Shown piece by piece: positions 1-12,090 of a stretch of DNA of 55,157 nucleotides. The first letter of the stretch is position 1. The number at the start of each line of letters is the position of its first letter. The DNA lies in contig JANBPK010000965.1 of assembly GCA_027579435.1 (NCBI GenBank), positions 1-55,157 of the forward strand, written 5' to 3'. Source of the DNA: Candolleomyces eurysporus. Its lineage: Eukaryota; Basidiomycota; Agaricomycetes; Agaricales; Psathyrellaceae. The position numbers were made by a program, and so were the translations under genes. Under the pieces are notes generated by a model. That model had not been told where the DNA came from, ran no database searches, and saw only the letters and a list, made by a program, of their open reading frames with translations.

Positions 1-870
1 GTACTTGTACCAGGGCCCCCCGGCAGGGACATGACCGCTTGTGTACTTGCCCTCGAATTTCATGAGGATTGGGAAGTCGGTGGGTGCGCCAGTCCAGAGC
101 TGGAGACGGTCGCTCTTGCGGTTGATGGCAACGTTGATGATGGTGCAGTCTTCAGGGGGAGGTTGGAAGGAGAGCTCGACATGGTCATAGCCAGAGGGGA
201 CATCAGCTGTCCGTCAAGCGGTTGAAGGTGCCCTTCCAGTGAACTCCAAAGCGGTGGTCATTTCGGGGAATGCGACAAAGGCATAGGTGGCGGGTTAAGG
301 AACGGTGAAGTTTCGCTTGTGAGAAGGGATGACTGGATCACAAGTCAGCAAGAAGGGTTGGATGAGTACCTGAGTACAAAGAAGACACACTAGTGTTGTT
401 CTCGTCCTTCTTGACATCCTGCCCATCCCATTGACCGATACAAGGACTGCAGGTGTTGGCAAGAACGATGCCCGCATTCCGCAATCCGACCATTAAGAGC
501 AACGGTGGCAACGGTGTGCTAGCTCTTGAAGTTGACGCCATTTTGCTCGACGATAGAGGCAGAACAGCTCGGCCAGTCGTTCTTCTTCGCCTCTTCCGCT
601 TTGGAGGTGGAAGTTGCGAGATCGGGCTTGAAGGGACCACTGAGGTGGGGCTCCAACTCGGAGACGTTTTACAAATAAATATGCACTGGCTACACCCTTG
701 ACGGTGAGGATACCACCCACCTGCGCTGAACGTTAGGAGTTGATGACCTTTGAGAGTGAGTGAACACGTACCTTGGGAGTGGTCCAGCCGCCAATCTCTC
801 CAAAGGCCCATTTCTACTCATACTCGGTAAATTGTGAGTTACGGAACATCAGTTGGGCTGCCGCAACAGC
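1..870 (-). pseudogene. Aconitase C-terminal fragment, copy A (degenerate, cut by window edge)
   Basis: Read on the minus strand in shifting frames, this stretch gives successive pieces of mitochondrial-type aconitate hydratase (citrate to isocitrate, TCA cycle). From 5' to 3' these are [10 protein letters not shown], an intron, GGILTVKG, a cysteine-bearing piece [17 protein letters not shown] (family ANACGPCIGQWDRKDVKKG), SHKRNFTV (family SYNRNFTG), PATYAFVAFPE, and a piece like RLQLW.GAPTDFPILMKFEGK.TSGHVPAGGPW before the window edge. Frames change repeatedly, stops are present (one just before KWAFGEIGG), and a large block between ILTVKG and SELEP is missing. It cannot encode an enzyme. 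The same sequence recurs at about 11,187-12,090. The match is to motifs I know from the family and was not run as a search. Confidence 0.8.
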
Positions 871-2303
871 GAAAACCGGAGAGCGAGCAGAATAATGTAT
901 GTACTTGTTTGTCCCCTCGACCAACCCCTTTTCTCAACGCTGATCGGCTTTGAAAGGTTCAGCGATTCATTTCTCCCTGCCGCGGCTCGCAGAGGTCCTG
1001 AACCCGCAAGATGGGTAAGCGAGGACATCAACCGTTCACACCTTTCTATTCTCATGTGGTGAGTTTCTTCTCGTCTCTCGTGCTACATCGCTGATCTTGT
1101 ATATCTATCCCTTCCTGGTTAGCGTCAATGCAATCCATCGCCCTCTCAACTTGTAACTGGGCTTCGTGCTCGCCTTTCATTACTGCGCCAAACAAGCTGA
1201 GGCCTTTCTGCCGCTGATTAACAGACCGCTGCCCCAAATTCTTGCGCTCATATTTCGAGGTTTTCGGCGACGCCACTTTTGTTCCGCCCTACTCCCCAAC
1301 ACCTCTCCTCCACCACTCCCTCCCTACCTTCCCTTTGGATATTTATGAATCCCTGAAGATATCGATGTTGTCTTTGCCCTGCAGACAAGGACGCGGTGCC
1401 AGTGTCAGTCCTCTCCGGTCCCTCATACCCTCAACATCGTCTCCCATTACCGCCATCGCAAATGCGGCTTTGTCACTATCCTACGATCCCAACCCAGCGC
1501 AATGGAAGGACGCTCGCTCGTCTCAGATGGTAGAATTCTCCTCACAGGACTGAGGGTGCCAGTGCGTTGTGGATGTTCCAGCAAACATGTGAAACCCTCG
1601 TTGCATGCTCTTAATCCTCATCAGGCGAGGATGGGTGGCCAAGATTCCAGCGGGGATGGGTAGGGTTGCTTGTGGTGGGAAGGTGTGGAATTCGGAACGT
1701 GCTCGCCGCGAAGCTGGGAAAGTTTGAACATGGAAGAAAACAACAGCAGTATGACATGACAGCCTAGAGAATGCAAAGCAGGACGGGGGTCTGTCAGCAC
1801 CCATCGTAGTTTGTGGGTGGGCAAAGAGGGCGTTCACGCTCTCTAGGAGTCTCAGAAGGCTTGGTGCGTCTTTTAATCTTCCTCCCCCCGCTTACAAACT
1901 GACAATGTACCCTCTGACACTCTGGAAACAGATCGTTAGCGACTCCGGATAACGGAGAGCAATCCTTCATCTTCTCATTACCCGGCAGCTCATTTTGGCG
2001 CACCTTGATCGCTACCTGGCCGTTGAGGTGGAGCAAGATATCAGGAGATTGAAGTTGCGTTCGATGACAGTTTATATTACTCATGAGCGTGTATGCCAGT
2101 GGGGCTGGGCTATCCATTCTGCAATCCACTTCGAGTACGATCGATACGACCACGTAGATACATTGACAATGATACGATTGTGTGCGTGCATAGACTAGTC
2201 TAAAAACACCCTTCTACCGCCACTCTGAGGCAGATGCTGCCTTGAACAAAGCAAATAAGTCTGCCGTAGAAAAGGCCAGCGTTCCTTCCAACTCGGATGC
2301 GGC
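871..2303. other. Duplicated intergenic stretch between aconitase fragment A and the NACHT-TPR copy
   Basis: No convincing gene. The stretch is closely matched, block for block, by about 12,100-13,540, and weakly by about 8,900-10,170. A 119-codon minus-strand open frame at 1,794-2,153 has a near-identical, longer counterpart at 12,831-13,424. The two regions are similar everywhere, so this conservation does not prove coding. A short plus-strand frame beginning MGKRGH near 1,012 is followed by a GTGAGT donor-like site and is repeated near 12,239, but I could not extend it. Confidence 0.5.
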
Positions 2304-5300
2304 TCATGCAGCCAATTCCGCCTTCAGATCTTCAATTTCTCCACAATATCGGTCGTCTCCAGTAACTTCCAGCCGCCTTTCGAGAATCTTTACAAGAGAT
2401 TTGACATAGTATGCCCGGTATCTGCGTCCAGAAGGGCAGAGGATAAGCAGTTCCCGACGCAACGAGATCGCTTCATCGAGAACTTCCACAGCTCCATCCT
2501 GCTCAAACTGGGACATATACGCTTTAGCAAGAATATTGAGAGTTTTATGTCGAAGTGGGTGGGGTGCAGGACAAAGTGCCAGCACCTCACGACCCATTGA
2601 AATGCACTCGTTCAGGGTCCCAATATCTTTGTTGTGCTGATNAAAGAGCATGGAGACAGCAAGCAAGATTGTTGAGCGAGTAGGAGCAATTTGGGTGGGG
2701 TGCAGGGCACAGCCCAAGCGCTTCGCGATGGAGTGAAATGGCCTCGTTCAATGCCCTGATGTCACCATTGCACCCATGAAGATCATCAAGAGCATTGGCA
2801 AGGTTGTTGAGCGACTCGGAGCGATCTGGGTGGGGTGCAGGGCGGAGTGCGAGTGCTTCACGATGCAGGGAAATGGCCTCATTCAATCCATCAATGTCCC
2901 GATTACAGTTATAAAGAGATTGAAGAGCACCGGCAAGGTTGTTTAGCGACGACGGGCGATCTGGGTGGGGTACAGGGCAGAGTGCAAGTGCATCACGATG
3001 ACAGTGAAATGGCCTCGTTCAGTGCGTCAATGTCCCCATTGTGCTCATAAAGAGATTTGAGACTAATGGCAAGGTTGTTGAGCGACTTGTAGTGATCTGG
3101 ACGGGGTACAGGGCAGAGTTCAAGAGCTTCACGTTCCAGTGAAATAATCTCATTCAATGCTTCGAGGCTGCCATTGCGATGATAAAATTCCTTGAGAGTA
3201 TTGGCGAGATTGCCGAGATACCTGTTACGATATGGGGTGGGGCGTCGGACTGAGTGTGAGCGCCATGCGGGAACATGAAATGGCTTCATCGAGGATGTCG
3301 CTATCTCCGTTCTGTCGGTAACACGACCAGAGTGCGATAGCAANTTTTGTCAAGTGTTTTTCCACGGCTGGGGTGTGGGTCCGGCCGGAGATGTAATGCA
3401 TGTCGAAAGACCACCACAGCCTCCTCATACATCTGGAGGTTACCTGTCCGGTCACCCCTTGCATCATAGCACCTCCCGAGCTCTGACCAACACTCTGCAT
3501 CACCACCCTCGATCCTTACAGCAACCTCCAAACAAGCCACCTGGAATCCCCAATGATCTCCGCCAGTTTTGCCCAGCCGACGTGCCACCTTCCTCAGAGT
3601 CAATGCCATCCCGTCCTCCCCTCGAACATCCTCCAGTGTTGAGTCAACCTCCCCGGTCAGTAAGCCTTTGAGAAGCAATGCTGCCCATCGTCCGTGGGTG
3701 TTGGGGATCATTTGCAGCGACGAACAGTGTTTTGTCTGTAACCATTCGTTGTTCGAGCGTGGGGTCCCGTTGAATACATGGTGCGGCCAGTGCTTCACAG
3801 CGTACTGCTGGAGGGGACGAAGGGGGTAGTTGTTGGGCAGGGAAGAAGACAGCAGGATGGTTAGTTGCTTGAGACAAGTCAAGCCTATCGCAGAGTGGGA
3901 ATCGAAGGTGGAGATGACGAAAGAGGTGTCTGTCGTTGGTGCCCGGATATACTCAAGAAATGATAGATGAAAGAGTGTTGTTGCTGGATGGATCATCTTT
4001 CCTGAGCCATGGGGAGGGGATCGTGTCTGGAGAGCAGAGAGAGCGAATTGAATCTTGTTTATAAGGTGTGGCGGGATTCCAGTAAGCGTGGAAAAATCTG
4101 CCAGGGAAAGTGGTTCCTGGAGGACAGAAGTCGCCCCCATAAGCCATCTGAAATACTTCTGGGCATCGGGCGAGGGGAAAAGCCGCTTGAGCGCATTGCG
4201 ATACAAGTCACCAAGCCCATCACTACCACCAACTTGCCGCCGACTTCCGACTATCTCTGCAAGGATTTCGTGCGGTGGGGACTCGCTAAACGAGTGCGAA
4301 AGAACTGCAATCACTGTCGATGCCCATACTGGAAGTCCGCCTGAAAGCTCCGTAAGCTTTTTGACATCTAGAGAGCTAGCTTTCCGCCCATCCACCCACG
4401 GAACCGTCCCCAGATATTTCTGAAAGTACGCCTTGATAACCTCGTTCGAAATCGGACCGAGGGCATACGTGTAAATTGAAACACTTTCGATACCAGGTAA
4501 GCGGGAAGCGCATGGGTTTAAACGATCCGTCAGGATGAATTTGACGACAGAACTTTCCGAGTTGAGGAAAGCGAGCGTCTTGGTGAATGTTGGGTGATCC
4601 CGCCATTCGTCCATAGCGTCCATGATGATGATCAGGGGTTGCGGGTGGCCAAGTGACCGCAATGGTTCGAGGATGTACTTTTGGAGGTGAGTTTCCAGCG
4701 AGGTGCCGTGACATTGATCCATCGCCTCCACAATCTTCGGGATCGCTCGAGGATGAATACATCCGATTTCGTGAGCGACCATCTTGATGATCGTCTCGGG
4801 GTCCAAAGATTCCATCCGAATGGCGCTTATGAAAATGGAGGCAGCCAACCGACCCGCTAAGCGAAACTCGTCTGAGAGATGGCCAGCGAGACTGGTTTTC
4901 CCAATACCAGCTGGCCCATGGATGCACAGGACGAGGATGGCCGAATTTAATTCCTGCTCGCACAGCCTGTCAACGTCTGGCTTCCGACTGTTNGGTAGGT
5001 ACTCGACTCGCGTCCTACTCATGTTTGGATGCTTTGGGAGTGTACCCAGCCGTCCTCGTTCTGAACCGGCACCCTGTCAGTGATTCCGTCGATATTTCGA
5101 ATTCAACTGTTCACGTACGAATTTCNAGAATATTCTGCTGCGTCCCCACNTTGAATATGACGTCCCTCGTTTCAAAATTATGTGCACCCTCAAAGAAGGN
5201 TATCGGCTGTGGCCCCNACAAGGAAGGTACCTGGGGAGAATGGGAAGATGGCAATCGATCCTGTGGGTTGGGCAATGNCATGNTGTCGCTGCGGCTTGTG

Positions 5301-5651
5301 GTGGGGAGGATTGATGACTCGGATATGTGGTCTTGAGTCTGTGCGGAGGTGGAAGCTGTGAGGAAGGTGGCATTTGCGCCAGAGCCCAAGGATTCGACTC
5401 GTTTGCGTTTTTTCATGGAGGACTGCATTGACGTCTGAGAGATGGAACCTTGAACACTTGACGCCGTGGGGTGGTTTGCAGGAAGCGAGATGGATGGTGT
5501 GAAGGAATCATGAGGTGTCNACCCCCCAGAGTCCGTGTTTGCAGGTTCGGCCACGAGTTGAGAGTGCTCAACAGCTGTTTTTTTTTTTGCGTCCCTTGCC
5601 AGCCCTAGAAGGACGGGCCATAAGACGGGGCTTCTTAGACTTGGGGAGCAT
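2304..5651 (-). pseudogene. NACHT-TPR (NLR-like STAND) gene, copy 1, frameshifted
   Basis: This is the sister of the intact gene at 13,541-16,720. The first exon starts near 5,651 (MLPKSKKPRLMARP) and ends in the family signature FFEGAHNFETRDV. An intron of about 50 nt follows, then the NACHT core with P-loop GPAGIGKTS (about 4,905) and Walker B PLIIIMDAMDEW (about 4,610). About six TPR units with the phrases SLNNLA and LNEAISLHREAL follow, and the end is IEDLKAELAA. Compared with the sister, the frame changes at an 11-T run (5,578-5,588), at N 3,344, near 3,235 (one extra G), near 3,000 (one extra base) and at N 2,642. The two N positions are extra bases and may be assembly errors. The other three need sequencing to decide. 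As it stands the copy is broken, but the decay is recent and could be partly artefactual. Confidence 0.8.
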
Positions 5652-7082
5652 TGTGTGGGGGATGAAGGGAATTCAGCGGGGGTGGATGAGGGGAGGAAGC
5701 AAGCAGTGGACTTTCCCAAACTAACCCTTAACACAGGTTGGGCACGCGGTGTCCGTGCACAAGCGGCCAAATCAAGATGGGGCTGTGATGCTCGATAGAC
5801 GCCTGTACTCCAGTGAAATGCTGTGCGTACCATATCATCATCAGTCGTTGCATACGCAGCGTAACTGGTCACATACGAATGAAGCTGGGTCCCTTCAGCA
5901 CGTTGAAGCTCAGTAAGTCAAAGATGGGGACTTGGCATAAAAGTAGGAATGCAGGGGTACGACGAACATGGTTCTGTTCCTGTCGTCGAGCGCACAGCCT
6001 GAGCACCGCAGTCATTTGAGCCCAGCCTGTTCTTGATATTCGGACATCTCCGATCTGGGCGTTCCTCACGAGTGCATCGTGTCTCGATGCCCTTTCATTT
6101 TCCAAAATTCANTGTGATTCGTGAAGAGGTTGATAGCCTCACAGCTGCGTAGAAGTAGCGACCCTGTATAATCACGCACAGTTAGNGTGAGCTCAATATC
6201 NGACGACGATCNAAGACTTACCCGATACCCCAATCCTATTATGAAGCCAAAGTCCATTNCCTGCAACAAAGCNAAGAAATTTGGTATCATATTGATCAGN
6301 ACAATGGCTGTGGATCAGAGAGACAGACACTCACCTATTTANTACTGACNCCCAATGGCAGAACCTCTGGGCTACATCGAGGCGTNCCGAACTCGACCCA
6401 ACGAGATCAGCACCCNAGCTTCTTCCATGAGTACGAGAACATGGTTGACGCAAACGAGAGTCAGAAGATCTGGATAGTGACAAGTCTTTACTGCGCTTTT
6501 ACACCCGTTCAATCGAGCTGCGTTGGAAGAAAGAGGCGCACCGGTGTATCCTGAGTGAAAGAACCCGCTAATCACAAGGAGTCACAAAGCAATATCCATT
6601 TCATTCGACACGAGGTCGTTACACGGAGAAAGAAACCAGAAGCTAGAAGCAGGAACGTTCGGACGCAGGAGAGGCAAGCGCCTCCAGCTCCAGGGGTCGT
6701 GAACAAAGCAAATGAAAATAAAGAATGCCAGAGAGAGTGTGTGTGAGAGCGAGAGATAATAGACGAGGGAGGAAGAAGAGACGATGCGATGCCAAGCAAG
6801 CCCACCACAGCATAAACTACTTGGAATATTTTCACCTTCATCCTCTCCCAACGTTGCCGCAACTACGTAGACACGCAATAGTCGAAACGATGATTCCGAC
6901 GTGCGGCCACTACAGGAGTAGCAGGGAGGGAGGTAGAGCGAGAAACGAGTGCAGAGATATACACGAAATGATACATACGTGATCTTTTGATCTGCCGATA
7001 AATGACCCGAGCCACCCAACTCAGGCGACAGAGTGTCACCTCATTATCGAAGACAACAACGGCAACGACCCTGTGGCTCCAG
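5652..7082. other. Spacer with many N bases and an aconitase 3' flank
   Basis: The left part (5,652-6,550) has about ten single N bases and no gene I can name. Minus-strand pieces around 6,066-6,290 and 6,372-6,575 are hydrophobic (MDFGFIIGLGYRV, LTLVCVNHVLVLMEEA) and could be remnants of a membrane protein. The right part (about 6,690-7,080) matches 10,430-10,560 (shared blocks around GTGCGGCCACT and GTCGT.AACA.AGCAAA). It therefore looks like the sequence downstream of the aconitase gene, carried along in the duplication. Confidence 0.45.
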
Positions 7083-8660
7083 TCAACGATACAGAGATCC
7101 AGCCTCTGCCTTTGCATCGGCNGCTGGCAAATTGAGGGCAGAGTCGGGCTTGAACCATTCAATCTGGCCTTCGTTGAAGGTATGGGCCAAGCAAGGGGAT
7201 TTCATGTAAAAACAGCAAAGTTAGCCACAAATACTAAGAGAAACAAGCAATCGGAAATACGTGCATTCTTCATACCGTCCTCATGCTTGGCGACGAGGTC
7301 AAGTTCTTGCTGGAAGCAAAGGAGTCCAAGCCGAAAACGTCAACCTTGTCGTTGGCTGGACCTTGGCGGTCGGCAAAGGTGAGAGTAAGTATATCTTGCT
7401 TCTTCGAGTTGGTCCGGTGAATACGGGCGAAGGAGCGAGAGATAGTGGCGAGGCCACCAAGAAATCGTAGTTCGAGAGCAGCACGCTCACGGGAAGAGCC
7501 CTCATCGTAGTTGTGGCAGCCGATGACGACCCACTTGATGCCAGCAGCGGCTTGAGGACTCGGAACTTCACTGTACTCGGTAATTTGGGTCTTGAACTTG
7601 TTAACCTCGTTGTTCTCGATGTTGACAGCACCAATGATGCAGTTCTCTGTAGAATGGTTAGCAAGTGACCATGAGATTAGCGGAAGATGATAACCCGCAA
7701 AAGAAGATATGGAGATGTCCACGGTACTTCAAACAGCGCCGCCCGCAGGGATATGCTCGATGGGGCCCTTGACCTTGATGAAGATACGAAAATCGGTGGA
7801 TGCGGCACTCCAGGGTTCGAAAGGTTGGAGATGCTGGAGACGATTGCTCTTGGGGTCGCGACTTTGACGCTGGCACGGTCTTTGTGAAGAGGTTGGAAGG
7901 TGTTCTGACCATGGTCATAGCTACACGGGGCGTTGAACGTGAAGGGCTTGTCCACGGCACCGGTGAGCGTATGTGTCAAGGTCAAGGGGTTGAAGGTGAG
8001 TTTCTAGAAAACGCCAAAGCAGTCACAGTGATGTTGGGGGATGTGACGAAGGCATAGGTGGTGGGGTTAGCATCGTTATGTTACGGTTGTACGGAGGGAC
8101 AACTACATCACAAGTCAGCAAGAGAAACGATAAAAGTACAGGGATGACGCACCAGTGTCCCTCTCGCCCTTCTGTATATCTTGCCTATCCAATTGGCCGA
8201 AGCAAGAACCGCAGGCGCTGGCAAGGACCCTTGAAGTCCTCAATCTGACCGTCATGAGTAGTGATACGAAATTGCTTGTATCCCGAGGTGTCTCTCTTGA
8301 AGTCGAGGCCAAGTGCCTTTGATGGAAATGGGCCATGTCGTCGTAAGAGTTGGTGCACCAATAGGACCGACTCGAAGCCAGCCGTTCTTCTTTGTCTCAT
8401 CAATTCCGCCAACTTGCAAGATCGGGCGGAAAGGGACCGTTGAAGTGGGCTCCAATTCTGAGAGGTTCTGTAGGCAAATCTGAGCAACAAGCTATTGGAA
8501 GACGAGTGACCAAGACTGCCAGTTGATTGGAGCAAAGGCAACGGAGGAGTCGGACTTGAGGCCGGCTGTTTGGCAACATGGCGGCGGGCGCCAAACAAAG
8601 ACGGAGCAGGTCTTTTCCTTACGCCAGCTCTTGCCAGTCGAGCTAATCTTGCCAAACGAG
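7083..8660 (-). pseudogene. Aconitase C-terminal fragment, copy B (degenerate)
   Basis: This is the most readable aconitase copy. On the minus strand it shows SELEP and IDETKKNGW, then ITTHDGQIEDFKG, ASACGSCFGQLDRQDIQKGE (the cysteine-bearing family segment, with C-G-P-C changed to C-G-S-C), KPFTFNAPCSYDHGQ, LQPLEPWSAASTDFRIFIKV and WLKYRGHL. An intron follows, then ENCIIGAVNIENNEVNKFK, GIKWVVIGCHNYDEGSSRER, AALELRFLGGLATISRSFAR, KKQDILTLTFAD and HTFNEGQIEWFKPDSALN. The last two-thirds matches the aconitase swivel domain, including the family's GSSREHAALEPRHLGG substrate-binding loop. Frames break several times, the N-terminal two-thirds of the enzyme is absent and key residues are altered. 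It is therefore a pseudogene. A functional aconitase must lie elsewhere in the genome. Confidence 0.88.
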
Positions 8661-10204
8661 AATCGCAATCAAGCTGATATGCGTAACCTGCTCCCTCTTT
8701 GCGCTCCGAACTCGCGTTCCGAGTTTCTTTGCAGCACCTAATCTCGCTCCGCCCTCGCTCTCAAGACTCATCAGCCAACCGACTCCCGTACGCTCGTAAT
8801 CGGACAGTTGGGCTGGAATTTCTGCACTGTATACCTGGGATGGTTTCTATCAGTTCTTGGAGCAATCTCTGCCTGTCCGGTGAGTTGTATGTGGATCTGG
8901 TACCGCCAATGGTAACCAAAACTATCTCTTCCATTCAAACTTCATCGCTGGCCTTTTTTCTTTGCAGATCTCATCGCTAAACTTCTAAATTTCAGCTCTA
9001 GCCTCCCGTATTCCATCACAATTGGGCAAGACGATAATCAGCGACCTCCCAGATTACTTAGATCAAACGCTTCACCCTTCCGCCTCTCACGTCCACATCT
9101 CTGGGATGCGTGCTGCATGCCCACATCATCATGCTCACCTGTTCGTCATCGATGGGACAGGGACCCGTTTTCCGCGTCACCCATTTTTCACCACCCTCCA
9201 TCGCACTGCACTCTCTCCCTCTTCGTCTATTTCGCCAATTGCTAGACATGGCCGAGACTAAACCTCAAGGGCTGAGGGCAATATCAATGTTGCCTTTGCG
9301 CTGTGGTGGCTCGGGTCGGGCTGAACGTCAGGGCTCGGAGCGCACTCGCCGTTCCTTATCACTCTCATTCGATGTCGCTTTCCGTCCATTGCCTACTCAA
9401 GCCAATTCCGCCATCTTCCGTCTCACCAGCTCACCGTTTTATGCCAAGGATCTCTTTCCCAATTATAGAGAGGCCCGCTAGTAACGCAGTACCGACAGAA
9501 GTATTACTTATCTCGGCGAATCGCACGGGTGATGGTCACCGAGTTCTAGGCTATGTGTGGATTTTGGAGAGAGACGTGCGTCGAAGCACCGCATGTACGA
9601 GTAGACGTAGCAATGGGCGAGGGAAAATTGGACGGAATTCGAGTGTCAGGACTAGGAAGGGATGAAGGGCTGAGTTGCAGAGTCAAAGTCTTCGCTCGCT
9701 CGAACCTCCTGAATCTTTGCTCGAGCAACGGTTGCCTGGGTCTTCCGAGATCGAGATTCAGATGTCAGTGTGTCCACCGAGGTATGCTCATATCCGCCCC
9801 ATTGATATTTCTCCATGTCACTACCTTTGTTACTCTTAGTCGCTTGAAGAGCAAGCAAATAATTCACAAAACCCGGGAAGCACGAATGCGGACTCTTGGA
9901 GAGCCGTCAACCACAACGATCAAAGACCAGGCTTCGATGCATTGCCAAATCTCGAGAGGAACGGAGAACGGGTTCGCCTATCCCGGTATATTATACTTTC
10001 ATCCGGCAACTCCTCAGCGAACCCTATAATTTTTGTAGGAGGACATGCCAATCATTTGGCCAAAGGCCATTTACCTCTGCCGCGACTCGCATGTTGGTAC
10101 ATAATCGAATAGTATTTGTTGACTTAGAGGAAGGACATGTTCTGAGAAACCAACAGCCGTTCACGCGTTTATCTTTTGATCATTTCTTCGACTCGGGTGC
10201 AGGT
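8661..10204. other. Degenerate spacer of the middle block
   Basis: No gene seen. The order of landmarks copies the stretch between the aconitase fragment and the NACHT-TPR C-terminus in blocks 1 and 3. For example, the part near 9,270-9,310 (ATATCAATGTTGCCTTTGCG) corresponds to about 1,358-1,380 and 12,590-12,612. Similarity is much weaker than between blocks 1 and 3, so this block is the oldest or least constrained. Confidence 0.45.
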
Positions 10205-10330
10205 AATTCTGCCTTCAATGCAACTAATGCAGCCCTGGCGCTTCATCGAGAGCTTCCACGCCGCGCTTCTGCTCGAAATGGGGTAGATACGCTCGAGCAA
10301 GATATTTGAGTCTTGAATAGCAGTGGGTGG
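10205..10330 (-). pseudogene. Remnant of a NACHT-TPR C-terminus
   Basis: On the minus strand, RLKYLARAYLPHFEQKRG followed by VEALDEAPGLH aligns with the last TPR region of the two full copies (LAKAYMSQFEQDGAVEVLDEAISL near 2,480 and LAEAYLSQFEQDGAVEVLDE near 13,720). A KAEL-like end follows. Nothing of the NACHT domain remains. About 100 nt further right the 3' flank of aconitase fragment C begins, so the rest of this third NLR copy has been deleted. The fragment lies about 1.5 kb from aconitase fragment B, which matches the spacing in the other blocks. Confidence 0.65.
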
Positions 10331-10429
10331 TAGTTCCATAATTGTATGTACGGTAATGAACAAGAAACTAGATTATGAAGATTGGATATTGGAACGTCAA
10401 CATGCAGATGAAGTAGGCGGCTCTACACC

Positions 10430-12090
10430 TTCAGGAGTCGTAAACAGAGCAAAGAAGAATCAGGGCGCTAGGGAGTGCGAGGATGCGGTGCCAACAAGCC
10501 CACCGCAGGTTGGAGCGAGTCATTCCAATGTGCGGCCACTGCAGACATAGCAGAGAGGTACAGAGGCGGCTTCGGCTTGCACCATTCAATCCGGCCTTCA
10601 TTGAAAGTGTGGGCCAAGGGAATCTATAATAAAACACGAGAAATCAGCATCGAGTCCAGTATCAAAAGAACAATGTCTGCAAGGTACGTACATCCTTGGT
10701 GCCATCCTCATGCTTGGCAACGAGGGTCAAGTTCTTGCCACGAGCAAAGGTGTCCAAGCCGCAATCTCAATGCAATCGTTACGCCGAATCTTGTCGCAGT
10801 TGGTAGGGTCAACGCAAACGAGAGCAAGGTTAACCCGCTTCTTCACATTGGTCTTGTGAATACAAGCAAAGGTGCAAGTAACTGATGATAGCAAGACCAC
10901 CCAGGAATCGGGGCTCGAAAGCAGCGCGCCCACGGGAAGAATCTTCATCGCAGTTGTGGTCACTGGTGACAACCCACTCGATGCCACAATCACGGTATGT
11001 AGTAGGCAGCGGTTTGAGGACTCGGAATTCCGCTGTGCTCGCCGGTAATCTGGTTCTTGAAGTTATTGCCCTTGTCATTCTCGGAGCTGATAGCACCAAT
11101 CAGGCAGTTCTCTGTGAAAGGGTCAGCAGCTGACGACGAGCTCAGTAGAAGATGACGATAACTCACAAAAGATGTTATCGAGATATCCACGGTACTTCAA
11201 CCAGGGCCCCCGGCAGGGACATGACCGCTTGTGTACTTGCCCTCGATTTTCATGAGGATTAGGAAGTCGGTAGGTGCGCCAGTCCAGAGCTGGGGACGCC
11301 GGGAACGGTCGCTCTTGGGGTCGACGGCGACTTTGATGCTGATGCAGTCTCCAAAAGGAGGTTGGAAGGAGTGCTCGAGTTAATCATAGCCACAGGGGAC
11401 CTTGAGCTTGAGGAGCTGCCATCAGCTGTCCGTCAAGGGTTGAAGGTGCACTTCCGGTGAATTCCAAAGCGGTGGTGATTTCGGGAATGCGACGAAGGCA
11501 TAGGTGGTAGGGTTAACGAACGGTGAAGTTTCGCTTGTGAGAAGGGATAACTGGATCACAAGTCAGCAAGAAGGGTTGGATGCGTACCAAGTACAAAGAA
11601 GACGCACTAGTGTTGTTCTCGTCCTTCTTGATGTCCCGCCCATCCCATTGACCGACACAAGGACCGCAGGTGTTGGCAAGAACGATGGCCGCATTCCGCA
11701 ATCCGACCATCAGGTAACGGTGTGCTAGCTCTTGAAGTCAACGCCATTTTGCTCGACGATAGAGGCAGAACAGCTCGGCCAGTCGTTCTTCGCCTCTTCT
11801 ACTTTGAAGGTGGAAGTCGCGAGATCGATCTTAAAGGAACCACTTAGATAGGGCTCCAACTCAGAGAAGTTTCACGAATTAATATGCACTGGCTACATCC
11901 CTGACGGTGAGGATACCAGCAACCTGAAGATGACACCTGCACGGAATGTTAGAAATTAATGACCTTTGAGAGCAAGTAAACACGTACCTTGGGAGTGGTC
12001 CAGCCGCCAATCTCTCCAGTGAGGACCCATTTCCACTCATAGTCGGTAGATTGTGAGGTGTGGAACACCAGTTGGGCTGCCGCAACAGTC
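10430..12090 (-). pseudogene. Aconitase C-terminal fragment, copy C (degenerate)
   Basis: Minus-strand pieces run in the order expected for aconitase: [14 protein letters not shown], an intron with a GTACGT donor, [40 protein letters not shown], a W-GAPTDFLILMKIEGK-like segment, GPWLKYRGYLDN, ENCLIGAISSENDKGNNFK, GIEWVVTSDHNCDEDSSRGR, AAFEPRFLGGLAII, KTNVKKRVNLALVCVDPTN and HTFNEGRIEW. Frames are broken, and the last ten or so residues before the usual C-terminus are missing. Copies A and C share long near-identical stretches and were duplicated with their neighbouring NACHT-TPR genes. Copy B is more diverged. Confidence 0.85.

Noticed and set aside
7270..7722. 150-codon frame as an intact small aconitase-like protein
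   Set aside because: It covers only part of the swivel domain, begins inside an intron and is preceded and followed by frame breaks. It is part of pseudogene copy B.
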